Shown here one piece after another: positions 36,155-47,447 of a stretch of 64,000 bases of DNA. The stretch comes from Tupaia tana (taxonomy: Eukaryota > Chordata > Mammalia > Scandentia > Tupaiidae). Numbering within the stretch: position 1 is the first letter of the stretch; every line of letters starts with the position of its first letter. Location of the stretch: positions 5,322,198 through 5,386,197 of the forward strand of contig JAKSZU010000027.1 of the NCBI GenBank assembly GCA_026018925.1, read 5' to 3'. The translations under genes were made by a program, and so were the position numbers. The notes below the pieces were generated by a model that ran no database searches, was not told the DNA's origin, and saw only the letters and a list, made by a program, of their open reading frames with translations.

Positions 36155-36191
<37 letters not shown>
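36155..36191. repeat. (CA)n microsatellite
   Basis: Pure AC dinucleotide run of about 18 units. Confidence 0.97.
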
Positions 36192-36193
<2 letters not shown>

Positions 36194-36689
36194 TAGTTGA
36201 AGATGTTGACCAAAGATTTTAATGAATTTTATTCCTAGTTTTTATAAAGTTAGAGATAACTTTCTTGATTTCCAAGTAATTTTTATTTGTTACTGAGAAT
36301 TTCTCAGTTTCATAGTTGCAAAGGGTAACTGTAGAAGACTAAGTAAACACTGGACCATTTCATGTTTCTTGGAATCGGTTAGCAGACTCCATGGTAAGAG
36401 AAGACGGAGGTCTGCCATCATGATACCCTGAGAGGTCACAGGGAAAATGCATTCTGTGTCATTGGTTACATGACACCAAAAGCTGTACCTTCTTTTGTTT
36501 TAAAATAGTTTTTAAATTTGGAATACATTTTGCTTATATTATGACAAAACCAATTATCATCTCTGTATTTGTATGTCAATGTAACCTACATGCCTTTGTG
36601 TCTAAGAACAGAGAGATTATTTGCATTTAGAAAGCTTACAGACTTGAATGAAATCAAAGCCCGTATGAAGATTTGTGTGTCTTTCGAAT

Positions 36690-37080
36690 GGCTTGACTCA
36701 GAGGGACATATAATTTGACACAGTGCTCTTGTATTTTGGAAAGCAGTTTCGGGGTGGGTTCTATACATTTTAGAAGTGTTCTTATCCTTTGAACCAAAAC
36801 CTTTAACTTCTAGGAATTTGCCTAGGAACAAAGGTGGAAGTAGTCCATTAATATCGTAGTTATAAGAGTGAAAAATTTTAAACAACCTGAACAAACTATG
36901 GTTTATTCAAAGTGTGGACTGTTTTGAGTCAGTAACATGATGCTAAAAATATATATACTGACTATCATAGGGAAAACTTATATTAACCAAAAATGAGGGA
37001 TCCAATTTTTCAACAGATGTGATCATGTCAATATAAAATTTGTGCATGTACTTCTATAATAACACTAGCCAGAATATATT
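36690..37080 (+). mobile_element. Ancient L1 3' end, sense
   Basis: TATCCTTTGAACCAAAACCTT, AACTTCTAGGAATTTGCC, TTTTAAACAACCTGAACAAAC and TATGGTTTATTCAAAG keep the order of the end of L1 ORF2 and the 3' UTR of old mammalian L1s. No open frame remains. Confidence 0.7.
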
Positions 37081-37094
37081 GCATTTTCCTTTTA

Positions 37095-37195
37095 TTTGGG
37101 CATGTTTCTCACTAGACCACATTTGAGGGCAGGATCTGTGTCTTGTTCACCAGGGTAGTCTCTCTACTAGGCACAATGAGCAACTTTTTTTTAAT
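37095..37195 (+). repeat. L2 3' end, sense
   Basis: TTTGAGGGCAGGATCTGTGT, CTTGTTCACC and TACTAGGCACAATGAGCAAC match the L2 3' end. Confidence 0.6.
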
Positions 37196-38709
37196 AAATG
37201 AGTAAAAAAGGTAAAATAAAATAATCTGGTTATCTTTATGTAATGCAATTATACTTCTTAAACATTTACTTAGTAATTGGTTCCTTTTATAATCAGAAAA
37301 GGACATTTTTACAGTAAGAGGACATTTATATATTGGAAAAGAGAAAAATGGAATCTTTTCTCCAGACTGCTGGTAGCTTGGAGATGTAGTGTTGAAATGG
37401 TTCTCTATAATTTGGCTCTAGTTTAAATAATCTTCTCTTAATGGGCCAGCCTACAAGAGCGTATTTGTTACTTGGCTTCCTTTTTACCCTATGGTATTCT
37501 TTTATGAAAAGAAAGTATCCAACAATGAAAGCCTGAATCATTATTAGTTCTAATTTGGGGGACTGAGCCTTTAAGTAATGGGTGTTTGGGGTCTGATTCT
37601 GGGAATGCTACTTGCTCTCCACTTTCCTTTCATCAAAGGATCTCATCTTTATTTTCAAACATTCCTTTTCTCCCAGAACTGTATTCCACTGTGCCCTTGC
37701 CAGGTAAATACGTCTCTGCCTGAGATATTAAATCAATACATCAAATTAATTGCAACACCTTGAGACCTGACACCAAAAGAGAATCCATGACAGCTAGCTG
37801 GAGTCAGAGGTCATCGCTATGTTGAATTGCTCTTAAAGTCTTGGAATTACACATTCGGGATGTTTGCAGCTGAATCTTAGTTGGAATTTATTTTTAACAC
37901 GAGAGTTGTTGAGAGAAATTAGTGGTACCTTTTTTGCTCTTTTTCAAAAGAAAAATAAAGGGACACATGGCAGCCTCCTGCAGGATCAGCAAACAAAACA
38001 CGCCTGCTAGGTTTGCTTACTTCAATCAATAGATTGTTAACGTCCTTATGTAACTTAAACACATCATCTCTGTTTGGTTGCCAAGAAGCTAATCTGACTC
38101 CTGGTTTTATTTCCCCAATCATATCCTTCACTCCGAATCTGGAGCTGAAAATCTCTCAACAATTGCATCAGAGTGATGTTTGATGTAGAAAGATTTAAGC
38201 TATGAGAAAACCAAGGGTCCAGTCTGCCAAAGGAGAGTTCTGTTTATACCCTGCCTACCATTCCCCTCTCCAGTTCATTTTATGCCTCAATGTCCAGGCT
38301 TGCATAAAATTTAGAAATGATCAAAAGGAGCCTACAGGGTGCTTTCTTGAAAATGAGAAAAAGGCACAGCTGTTAAGCAGATCAATTAGGAGGAAGACCT
38401 CCTCGGGTGTATCCAGTGGTGCGAGTTAGTTACCAACCCCCTGACACCCCTGGGCTTAGATTCTTTGTGAAATGCACAGATGCACAGCCCTGGATGGGAC
38501 ATTTGGAAGCAGGTGAGTAGATGAGAAGCACACGAAACGCTTCCTTTGGTACAGAAGATGCACTTAGCTCCGGGAGCACATCTAAACCTCCATGGACTTG
38601 AGCCACATGTGCTTTGGTATCGAAAGGTTTTAGAAACAGTTGTTGAACTGTTTTAGAGAAGACCCTTCCTGCTGAAGCTACATTCAGAACTCATGAGAAC
38701 AGCCTGTTT

Positions 38710-39036
38710 TCATGGATGGCGCATATTTGACCTACAAATGGGCAGTTTTTCATTCTTTGACATAAATACCTCCTTTATCAGTAGTGCCAGGCCAGTTTTT
38801 GATGTTCTGACTAAAAATTCTACTGGCTTCTTAGCTTCACACTGCATGCCTTGAAATTTTGAATGGTTCCCATCTCTGTCCGGTGCTGTTACCTCTCGAT
38901 ACTGTTGAAAACAGCTTTGATCTGATAGTGTTACTGTCACACACTGAGTGGGTGCCAGTCTTAGGGTACAATAGTAAGTGAAAGGCTTTTTAATCAATGT
39001 AGCAGAAGAGTTGCCGGCATTATTTGTTACATATAC
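38710..39036 (-). other. Unassigned open stretch, 108 codons, not supported as a gene
   Basis: On the minus strand a frame opens directly after TTTTTGTTTCCTAG (an acceptor-like string whose TAG is itself the upstream in-frame stop). It runs from VYVTNNAGNSSATL to NMRHP and a TGA. No family is recognised, there is no ATG near its start, and it lies inside an intron of a gene on the other strand. It could be a chance frame, a decayed retrocopy or a conserved non-coding element. Confidence 0.15.
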
Positions 39037-39185
39037 CTAGGAAACAAAAAGTGAATGGATTCATTACTTCATTACTGGATATGTATTTTCCAAAATACAT
39101 GCAGTAGTTTTGCTGGTTATAATGCTTACAGTGAACTTGGAGAAACTGGCCGTTGTTGCTGTGCTTTGATGTTTTGTTTATTGCA

Positions 39186-39275
39186 GGAGAAAAAAGGAGG
39201 GAAAATGGGGAAGGAGCAGGGGAGAGAAAAAGAGAGAGTAAAGAAGAAAGGAGACAGGAAGGAAGGAAGAAAAGA
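39186..39275. repeat. Purine-rich low-complexity tract
   Basis: Almost only A and G (GGAAGGAAGGAAG-type blocks). Translated frames here are just K/E/R/G repeats. Confidence 0.85.
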
Positions 39276-39633
39276 AGTTCTGTACCCTTCCATAGAGAAA
39301 TGGATAGACAGACTGTGGTGTGTGTCTACAGCTTAGTAGCAAAATAAAACAATTAGATGTATCGTTATCCATGAGGATGCTGGCAAGGAGAGCAGAAAGA
39401 ATGATATGGCTTATGTAAATTTTGCAAACACATGAAACTTTTATGTATGTTGTTTGTACACAGAAAATGTGATGAAAATACAAAAACAAAGGTGATACAT
39501 GCCCTCTCCAATATTAGCTATGCTTCCGGAGCATATATCTCTGTATCCTCTGGGGGAAAATGAGAGGGACTAGAACTGAGGACAGGCTGTCAACTGCATC
39601 TGCAATTTTGTGAAACTCAAAACAAATATGGAC

Positions 39634-39913
39634 AGGCCAGCAGATAGCGTGGTGGTTAAGGTGCTAGGCTCCCTCATGGCTGACCATGGCTCGAGTCCCG
39701 GCCCTGGTGGCTTGAAACTCACTCTGGGTTTATGTGTGTGCGTGCTCAAAATCTCAAGAGGAGAATTGAGGAGAAGGGACTGTGGCACGGCCATCCCCCC
39801 AGGGTGTGATTTCTTGCTTTCCATCTTACTATCTTTCTCTGTCTCTCTGATGAGAGCATGCGCTATAGCAAAAATCTCTCCAAACAAACAAAAAAAAGAA
39901 AAAGAAAAAAGAA
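39634..39913 (+). mobile_element. tRNA-derived SINE, long form
   Basis: GGCCAGCAGATAGCGTGGTGG to ATGCGCTATAGCAAAAATC and an A-rich tail. TSD AAAACAAATATGGA / AGAACAAGTATGGA. Confidence 0.9.
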
Positions 39914-39930
39914 AGAACAAGTATGGAAAC

Positions 39931-39998
39931 ATGTTATTGAGTTGTCAGAAAAGTCACGATGTATATGTTATTGGGTTGTCAGAAAAGTCATGATGTAT
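39931..39998 (+). repeat. 34-bp tandem duplication of a MITE end
   Basis: Two direct 34-bp copies, each ATGTTATTG(A/G)GTTGTC followed by AGAAAAGTCA(C/T)GATGTAT, differing at two positions. The second copy is the true left end of the MITE, and the first is an extra copy of it plus the flank. Confidence 0.9.
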
Positions 39999-40243
39999 TT
40001 TTTTCTTTTTTTTTAAATTTTTTGAATTTTTTAATCCTATTTTTTTATTTATGTTATTTTATAAATTCAAACACATTATTTAGCTTACAAAATGAATATT
40101 TCAACAGGTGAACATTTCTCCCTAGTCCAGTTGATGAAACTATAAAATATCTTCAACAGATAATACCACATTTCTTTGTCCCATTAATGCTTCGATGTAT
40201 TTTTTCTATGCAAACATGCATCATGACTTTTCTGACAACCCAA
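39971..40243 (+). mobile_element. Mariner-like MITE interrupted by an L1-like insertion
   Basis: Left end TTGGGTTGTCAGAAAAGTCA and right end GACTTTTCTGACAACCCAA are perfect inverted repeats over 18 bp or more, with TA on both sides. Removing the insert leaves about 71 bp, the same size and layout as the copy at 15159. Confidence 0.8.
40000..40193 (-). mobile_element. Antisense L1-like 3' end (family C) inside the MITE
   Basis: T-rich start (antisense A-tail), TTCAAACACATTATTTAGC, AACATTTCTCCCTAGTCCAG and TTTCTTTGTCCCATTAATGC. The flank GATGTATTTTTTCT is repeated on each side (from 39992 and from 40194), as expected for target-primed retrotransposition into the MITE centre. Confidence 0.7.
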
Positions 40244-41487
40244 TAATATTCACTTGTGCTGGATGATAGGTATCTGGATGCTAGTTACAGTACTTGAATT
40301 TTTATGGTTCAATATTTAAGAGTAAAAAGAATGTGGTGATCATCTGTGTACGTCTTTTATGCCTAGAAAAAGAATATTATCAAGTAAACGGAATTTTCTT
40401 AAAAATAAACATGCTAGCTGTTAATCCTTTTAAAACCTTTCGATAGTCTCACATTCTACACATTCCCAGAGTTACAGTAGCTAAGGTGTATGCTCGTTGA
40501 GTTGATTATTTTTTTAACAGTTATTTTAGGAGAATTAACATAATTGAAACTACACTCAGCATAGATTTCAATATCGTCACTAAAAAAATAGATATTACAC
40601 ATTTGTTTAAAAACATATTCCAACACAGCGCCTCTAGTTAGAGATCTTTTTTTAAAAGCCAGTAAATAAATGCAGTTTATTTATCGAGATGAGGCACTGA
40701 GGTGGAGAGGGGCAGACAAAATATGGCATCATAGTCCTCGACCTTCAACAGTACGTCGAAGGCTCTGCATATTCTCCAGAGACCTTTTCCTTCCATCACT
40801 CCACAATGAACAATCTGGAATACCAAGGCTAGGAAGGACTTCCCAGAAGGGATCGAGCTCTCTTTGAACCGTGTAGGAAATCACCAACTGAATAGACAGG
40901 GACTGGTATGCACAACTTTGTGATTAATAACAACCACAAAAACAACCAGGATGTGGATGGTCCTAGCTTGATAAACTGCATGCTTTCTCTTCTCTTCCTT
41001 CATCCTATACTCACTTTCTTTTTCAACCTGTTCCCATATGAAGATAAATCACCGTGGTGTCTTTTGCTGGAGAGGAAAGTGGTCAGGAAAACCAGGATAT
41101 GAGCACTGTGCGATGTTTGTTTTTGTGAGTTGAAGTTGGGGAAAGAGGGCCCTGGTTAACTGGTATGAAAAGGGTGTGGGGGACTCTAAAGACTAAGGAA
41201 AACTGTATGTTTTGTGATTCATAGAGAACTAGATAGAACTAGTACACTCTAACCATTTATATGCCCATTCTTCTGAATTTGGCAAAGGCAGTTATGGTGT
41301 AAGTTTAAGATGAGAAAGCGCATAAAATTGTTTACTGAAATTGTAACTTTGGAGTGGAACAATCTTCATGAATAGGTATCCATCTAGAACATGATTAGAT
41401 GTAGATAGCTAAGACCAAAAGACCAAAGGGAAAAACTGAATAAGACCCAGAAGTAGATTTTTTTCTTTTTCTTTTTTCCAGATGGAC

Positions 41488-42012
41488 TTTTTTTTTTTTT
41501 TGCTATAAGGCACATGCAGAGAGACAGAGACAGACAGACAGACAGAAAGCGAGAAATCACCACCCAGTGGAGATGGCCACACTGCAATTCCTTCTCCTCC
41601 ATTCTCCTCTTGGGATTTTGGGTGCACACACATGTACCTGGTGTGTGTTTTTTTTTTTTTTTTTTTTTTTTTGGAGAGGTCTTTGCTATAGGGCGCATGC
41701 GCTCGCCAGACAGACAGAGAGAGACAGAGAGACAGAAAGCGAGAAATCACCCCCCAGGGGGGATGGCCACGCCGCAATCCCTTCTCTTCCATTCTCCTCT
41801 CGGGATCTTGGGCACGCACGCACACGCGCCCGGCGTGAGTTTAAGCCGCCGGGTCCGGGACTCGAACCGCAGTCGACTACGTGGGAATCCAGCGACATAG
41901 CCATTACGCTAACTGCTGGTCCCACTGGATGTGTGTTTCTAAGCTGCCTAGTCAACTGTGGTCAGCCATGCGAGAGTCCAGCGACATAATCATTACACCA
42001 TCTGCTGGTCCC
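41488..42012 (-). mobile_element. Older tRNA-derived SINE (long form) split by a young one
   Basis: First part GCTATAAGGCACATGCAGAG to GTACCTGGTGTGTG; second part CTAAGCTGCCTAGTCAACTG to CACCATCTGCTGGTCCC after the insert. Together they make one complete antisense copy. Confidence 0.88.
41651..41923 (-). mobile_element. tRNA-derived SINE, long form, very young, nested
   Basis: T-tail, GCTATAGGGCGCATGCGCTC, full palindrome, CpG-rich body, GGGACTCGAACCGCAGTCG, GCTAACTGCTGGTCCC. TSD ACCTGGTGTGTGTTT / ACTGGATGTGTGTTT at 41636-41650 and 41924-41938. Confidence 0.95.
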
Positions 42013-42284
42013 AAGAAATACATTTTCGATATAGATATTATTAATAACTTTCTGTAATACAATAGATTTCAAGGTCTTACACAATTTCCACATATTATGC
42101 TAAAATATTTTAATGCAATGTCCAAGTTCGTTTAAAACTTCTGTTGAATTGGACTTCATTATTCTTCTTTGAGCACAATGTCTTAGGAAGTCGTTTATTT
42201 ATATTTCAGCATTTTCACCTGTGCTAAAAAATGTATGAGATTATAGGATGTAGACATAGTTCTATGGTCAAGTTCATCAACACG

Positions 42285-42537
42285 CAGTCCTTTCTCCATT
42301 TTCCTCTCAGGATTTTTTTTTCAACTTTTTTATTTTTAAATTTTTAAAACTTTTTTATTATTATCATAATCTTGTTTATATTACATTGATTCACATATAA
42401 CCTCTCAGGATTTGGGGCATGCATGCACTCACACCTGACGTGAGTTTTAGGCCACCAAATTTGGCACTTGAACCACAGTTGGCCATTTGGAAGTCCAGAA
42501 CCTTAATCAATATGCCACCTGCTAGCTCCCCTTTTGC
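42285..42537 (-). mobile_element. tRNA-derived SINE, older, split by a T-rich retroposon
   Basis: CAGTCCTTTCTCCATTTTCC lies before the insert; GGGGCATGCATGCACTCACA, GCACTTGAACCACAGTTGGC and ATGCCACCTGCTAGCTCC after it. The part with the 3' end of the SINE is missing. Confidence 0.8.
42316..42400 (-). mobile_element. Short T-rich retroposon insertion (family C-like)
   Basis: 85 bp, T/A-rich, ending TTACATTGATTCACATATAA. It is flanked by a perfect 13-bp TSD CCTCTCAGGATTT (42303-42315 and 42401-42413). It resembles the extreme 3' part of the L1-like copies at 40000 and 57241. Confidence 0.75.
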
Positions 42538-43232
42538 TTTTAAAATTATTAGTATGTACAAGTCCTGTGGGATTGGCCATTTGATGGTAGGTCATGGGAG
42601 GCATCTATAGATGTTTTAATGTCATTTTTATTGTTGAGTAATCAAGTCTCCAGATCCTTTTAAGGCCACTTTTAAGAGCTGCCCATGGTCTTTGTAGGAA
42701 GTAGACATGGGCATTCTTCCTCCAGTAGATTTGGCCCAGTCCTGAGGCTCATGGTTTGGTGAGCCAAGTGCAGACCAAATTTCAGTCCTTACCTAGCCCT
42801 TTAAACCAGGGACTCTTGTTCGAGATATGAGGTGCTGAATTATATGTGGCAACGCTTGTTATTCTCTGCAAAAGCCATGATGGCTTATAGAGCCCTCTAC
42901 TTCACTAGCAAAAGGAGCACACACCTGACTATAAAGGCAATGACCATGGGCACGTGCGTTGGATATTGGCACGTTCACTGATACCCTGGTTTATAGGACT
43001 CTGAGTACAGAAGCAACTATAAAACTAGGAAACGAAGATCTGCACTTTGCAGAATGAACTTGGAGCAAACATGAACAGCAAGACTGAAGACTGTGCCATC
43101 GGTACATCAGCTCCGATAGATGAAAGTACACGGGCCATGGTGGGACCCAGAACAGAATCAAGGGCTAGCGCAGACTCAGGGTCTATGTCCGTGTGTGCAT
43201 AACTGGCTTCACAGTTAAAAGCAGATCATATC

Positions 43233-43321
43233 AGGACCAGCAGGTGGCATGGTGGTTAAGGCGCTGGACACTCCCACATGGCTGACCACGGTTCAAGTCC
43301 TGGACCTGGTGGCTTGCTTTC

Positions 43322-43376
<55 letters not shown>

Positions 43377-43437
43377 ATTTGGTCAAATTAAATAATAAAT
43401 GGATGAATAAATTTAAAAATTAAATAAATAATTTAAA
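43233..43437 (+). mobile_element. tRNA-derived SINE, short form, with (CT)n expansion
   Basis: GGACCAGCAGGTGGCATGGT, GACCACGGTTCAAGTCCTGG, CTGGTGGCTTGCTTTCTCAC, then a CT run of about 46 bp (43325-43370), TTTGGTCAAATTAAAT and an AT-rich tail. The flanks contain AAAAGCAGATCATATC and AAAGAAACAGATCCTATC. Confidence 0.92.
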
Positions 43438-43867
43438 AAGAAACAGATCCTATCTCTACTGCTTAAGGGGAAAAATGTGATTTAAGACTCCCTTTTAAGA
43501 CTATTAGGACTGAAGTCTCCATTCTAAGGGGTACATATAGATAAGATTTACATATAGCCTATGAATTTTATGGCAAGAAGTTTAGCGGTTGGGTTTGGAA
43601 TACATCTAGAAGTAGAGTCGAGTCTTCATAATTCAGGGATTAGGACACAATTAAGAAAGCAGGGCAACATTACTTATTTGATTTTCTAAATGGCATTGGA
43701 AACTATCTGGTTTAAGGTTCTGCTCCTCCTGGTAATACGTTCCTACTATGTGAGTCTCAATTAGCCATCTTGGTGTGTGTTCTCCTGGGAACAGGAAGCT
43801 CTCCATATTTCAGGAAGCTTGATACTTTTGGGTAGCTTTAGTTCCTAGAGAGAATTTTATTCATGCC

Positions 43868-44033
43868 AGCCCTGGAGCTCACTGGCTTAAGCACTGCAAT
43901 AGGGAGCCAGGTTCATTGAGATGGAGAAATGGAGGGGAAGAACGTGGCACGACCCGGTCCCATTGGTCCCGCCGCGAACTTTCTTTCTCTGGCAAGTGCA
44001 CTTGACCTCTGGCTTAAAAATAATAATTATATT
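43868..44033 (+). mobile_element. tRNA-derived SINE, old and deleted
   Basis: CCAGCCCTGGAGCTCACTGG, GCTTAAGCACTGCAATAGGG, ATGGAGAAATGGAGGGGAAG and TTCTCTGGCAAGTGCACTTG. Large parts are missing or diverged. Confidence 0.6.
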
Positions 44034-45321
44034 TATGCACAAATTAAATCTCTTTCCTTGTAAGGTCCATCTGGCCCTGCTTCTGCTTTCTGGACAAACC
44101 TAAAACAAACTGCTTTCTCTTTTATGTGACGGTGCTTCGAATATATATATGAAATAGTATAATTTTCCTGCTTCTAGACTGAGAAAATAGTAAACTAGAC
44201 AATAAGACAAATAAAAAGAAAAAAAAACAGGAAGTAGAGAGATTATTCCAAGTCTTTGTTTTTGCAGACATTTGGACCCCTTGCTAAGAATTTCTTATTT
44301 GTGTAGAAAAATAACTCTCTCTTTGTGACTTAATAACCACATGTGAGCGAATACATCTTGCTTCGCAATTGCACAGGAACGCAATGCAAGAAGAGCCTCA
44401 CAAGGGCGGAAGGACTGGTGACCTCACCTCCCTTCCTCTGACCTTACAGTCCACCGTGAACTAGATGGGGAAACGTAGGGCTTAGGTGCATGCTTTTCTA
44501 GGATACATTTACAGCTTGAAGTACTCATCTTGGGTTTTTCCCTCAACAGACTTTTGTTGGAAATTACAGAATTTGGTACAAGTCTTTAATAATTGGATAT
44601 CAATCATTGTGTAGCTGTGGGTGGGAGGAAGGTGTCTTGCAGTCTTTTTTATTTCAGATGCTGTTTCAAAATATGAGCTTCAAGTTTTACTAACATTAAA
44701 ATCTATTTAGGAATAAACCTAGAAAGCTTCCATAAAATACATGTAATTCCAAGAAGAGAGAACAATCTAAGTACCCTTTGTATATTGCTTTTATGTCACC
44801 ATTCTGTTTATGATTACACACAGGAAAATATTCACAGGGTTGTACAATTCAGATACAAATCATTTCAACTTCCAATGCCAGAAAACCCAAACATCTAGTG
44901 GTTTGAACAAGAGAACTTTATTATTTTCACCTGAAGGAATGTCTGGCTATAAATGTTACTATCTTCAACTATGCCATTAAAATTCAGGCTTTCCCCCCAG
45001 CCTTTAGTTCTTCTGTGTCTAGCCTCCTGCCTCAACATCATGGAATGACTGCCACAGCTCCGGATATCACACTACACTCAAAGATAGCAATGACAGTGTG
45101 GAGAAGGTAGAGGGTTCCCTGTGGCCTGGATGATGAGAGCATGTCTCACATCTGTCTTGTGTTAGAAATAAAAATATCTTACTTGATACCTTCAGATCAA
45201 GTTAGCTGAATGTCTTATTGGATAGAACTTATTAACTTGGCCACAGCGTAATGGCAAGTGAAGCATTGTTTTCCCAATCATAGCTATACTATAATTACAA
45301 CAATTTAAAATATGAATAGGA

Positions 45322-45505
45322 GGGCCAGCAGGTGGCATGGTGGTTAAGGCACTGACGTCCCATATGGTCAACCAGGGTTTGAGTCCCAGATCTGGTGACT
45401 TGCTTTCTCACCTTCCCTCTCTTTCTCTCTCTCTCTCTGGTCAAATAAAACACATTGATAATAATAAATTAAATTAAATAAGTCTTTAAAAATAAATTAA
45501 AAATA
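45322..45505 (+). mobile_element. tRNA-derived SINE, short form
   Basis: GGGCCAGCAGGTGGCATGGT, GGTTTGAGTCCCAGATCTGG, TGACTTGCTTTCTCACC and CTCTGGTCAAATAAAACAC, tail of ATAAATTAAA units. TSD AAAATATGAATAGG / AAAATATGAACGGG. Confidence 0.92.
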
Positions 45506-46149
45506 AAATATGAACGGGAAAAGATTTGACAAACTAGCTTGAAGTTATTACCAGTCATTGGGAAAAGTAGAATGTTGAGTTTATATATATTTTTATTTTA
45601 CACCCAAATATATAAACAAATATGTTACCTATCAATCTAGTTATTTATTAGATTTCCTAATGCGTTAAAATGTGGCTGCCTTAGTTTGATAGTTAAAACA
45701 TGCATTTATGATGAAAACAGATCCATTTGAACTCAAAGTAATTAGACTTTTGTCTGACTCACTGACTTATCTAGTGCCTCATTTGATTTCTCACCCATCA
45801 TGTTGGACTTAATCAAAGCAGGAAAAGGGGGCAGAGAAGCCATGTAGGCATCTTTCTGGCCTGTCTTTTAGCTAGAGTATGTACAATGTCAAAACTAAAG
45901 CCTCCCCAGCATCCCTTGACTCAAACGTGATTATATTGAGTTATTCAAAAATCTATGCTGCAAATCATATTTAAAACACAGAATGCAATTAGTATTGACC
46001 TGGGAACATGGGGATTAGTTTGTCTGGTTTTGTGATCTCCTTCCTAATTCTCTTCCTATGTTCTTGGCCACTCTTTCCAATTATTTGATGGTGTATTCGT
46101 ATTTTGTCAATTTCAACCATTTTATCTGATTCAGTATTCAGACTATTTT

Positions 46150-46670
46150 TTTCTCTGTTTCAGCACTCCCTAAATTATCTAGTTCCTTCTAACTCCCAAC
46201 TTCTATATACAGAATAACGAACGTCCTTAAACTCAGACTCATTTACTCAGCTGCCCATTCTCTCTTGGGTGCTAAAACTTAGCACCCCTCAGATCGAATT
46301 TATGAAATACCTCTCTAACTTGCAGGGTTTCCTTTTGTTTTCATTTTTTCCCCCAAATGCATCTCTACCCTTTGGTTTTTTTAAGCAAAACATTGATGTC
46401 ATCCTTACATTTCTTCTTTCTCTCTGTCTCTCAATACAACTGAATCCATAGACCAGTCTTTTCAGCTTGTTCTAGAGATACCTCAGATCTGACCACTTTT
46501 CACCATATCCACAGCTGCCACCCTGCTCCAAAATCATCTCATCTTTTTTTATGGCCAATTTCGAGAACCTCTAACTTGTCCTGGTCTGGAGCTTGCTCTT
46601 CTATCATCTCTTCTTGACAGAATTCTTCGAGTGGCTCTTTCATTCTAGAAGTCAGAGCAGTCATTCCTTG
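46150..46670 (+). repeat. L2 LINE, sense, diverged
   Basis: GATGTCATCCTTACATTTC, CAGATCTGACCACTTTTCACC, ATATCCACAGCTGCCACCC and CAGAGCAGTCATTCC fit the L2 order. Stop codons are frequent. Confidence 0.55.
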
Positions 46671-46814
46671 AGTGAAAACACTTCAGGGTGACATCTATGA
46701 CACTGAATGGAGCCCAGAGCCCTTACCAAGAGTTCTCATCCCTGCACAATCTGGAGAGCTACCCCACGTTAACTCTGCAACGCCATCTCAGGCGGGTGTT
46801 GCAGACCAGGCTGG

Positions 46815-46945
46815 AGGGAGTTTGGAGCTCATTCCAGGTGCAATGGAAAACCTTTAAAGAATTTAAAGCAGGCATGTGATAGAGATGATTTTATTTGCAA
46901 AGATGATCTAGGGACTAAGACCAAGGACCAGTGTGGGTTGCATTG
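46815..46945 (-). repeat. L2 LINE fragment, antisense
   Basis: GAGTTTGGAGCTCATTCCAG, GTGCAATGGAAAACC and GCAGGCATGTGATAGAGATG are the complement of an L2 stretch next to the one just upstream, so the two lie in opposite orientation. Confidence 0.6.
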
Positions 46946-47075
46946 CGAGTTAGGCTAGCACCCTTCTCGGCCCTGGCATCACATCACCGACTCCCTAGTG
47001 GAGTGGTGCACAGGCTGCACAATGCTTGATGAGAATATCGTAGAGGGAGATGAACAGATTAGAGACCAGGCATGA

Positions 47076-47318
47076 GTTTTTGTCTGAGAGCACATGCGTT
47101 CACCAGAAGGAAAGAGAGTAAGAGGGAAAGTGAGAAATCACCCCCCAGAGGGAATGGCCACACCACAATCCCTTCTCCTCCATTCTCCTCCCTGAATCTT
47201 GGGCACACACGCATATACGCCCACATGGCATGATTTTGAAGCCACTGGGCCCAGGGCTTGAACTGCAGTCAGCTCTATGGGAGTCCAGCGAGGTAACTGC
47301 TATGCCATCTGCTGGCCC
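47076..47318 (-). mobile_element. tRNA-derived SINE, long form
   Basis: CTGAGAGCACATGCGTTCAC to TATGCCATCTGCTGGCCC. The TATAGGGC segment is missing at the sense-3' end, suggesting slight truncation. Confidence 0.85.
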
Positions 47319-47447
47319 GAGGATCCATATTAACCTCTACAGTCCTCCCCCAGCTTCAATCAAGCAATATGACAATTTGAAGCTTGACACTAAATAATGG
47401 GTAAGTCAGAGTCTTGTGCGAAATTCTTTACAAACTTCTCATCATAT

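Noticed and set aside
40630..40870. 65-codon plus-strand frame that looked like a retrocopy fragment
   Set aside because: No A-tail, TSD or recognisable parent protein was seen.
41488..42012. Two adjacent SINEs read as a dimeric SINE
   Set aside because: The split-host layout and the TSD taken from host sequence show nested insertion rather than a dimer.
44860..45240. Possible old LTR or DNA transposon fragment
   Set aside because: Some motifs (AACTTTATTATTTTCACC, GCCTCCTGCCTCAACATC) felt familiar, but I could not place them in a family or find ends.
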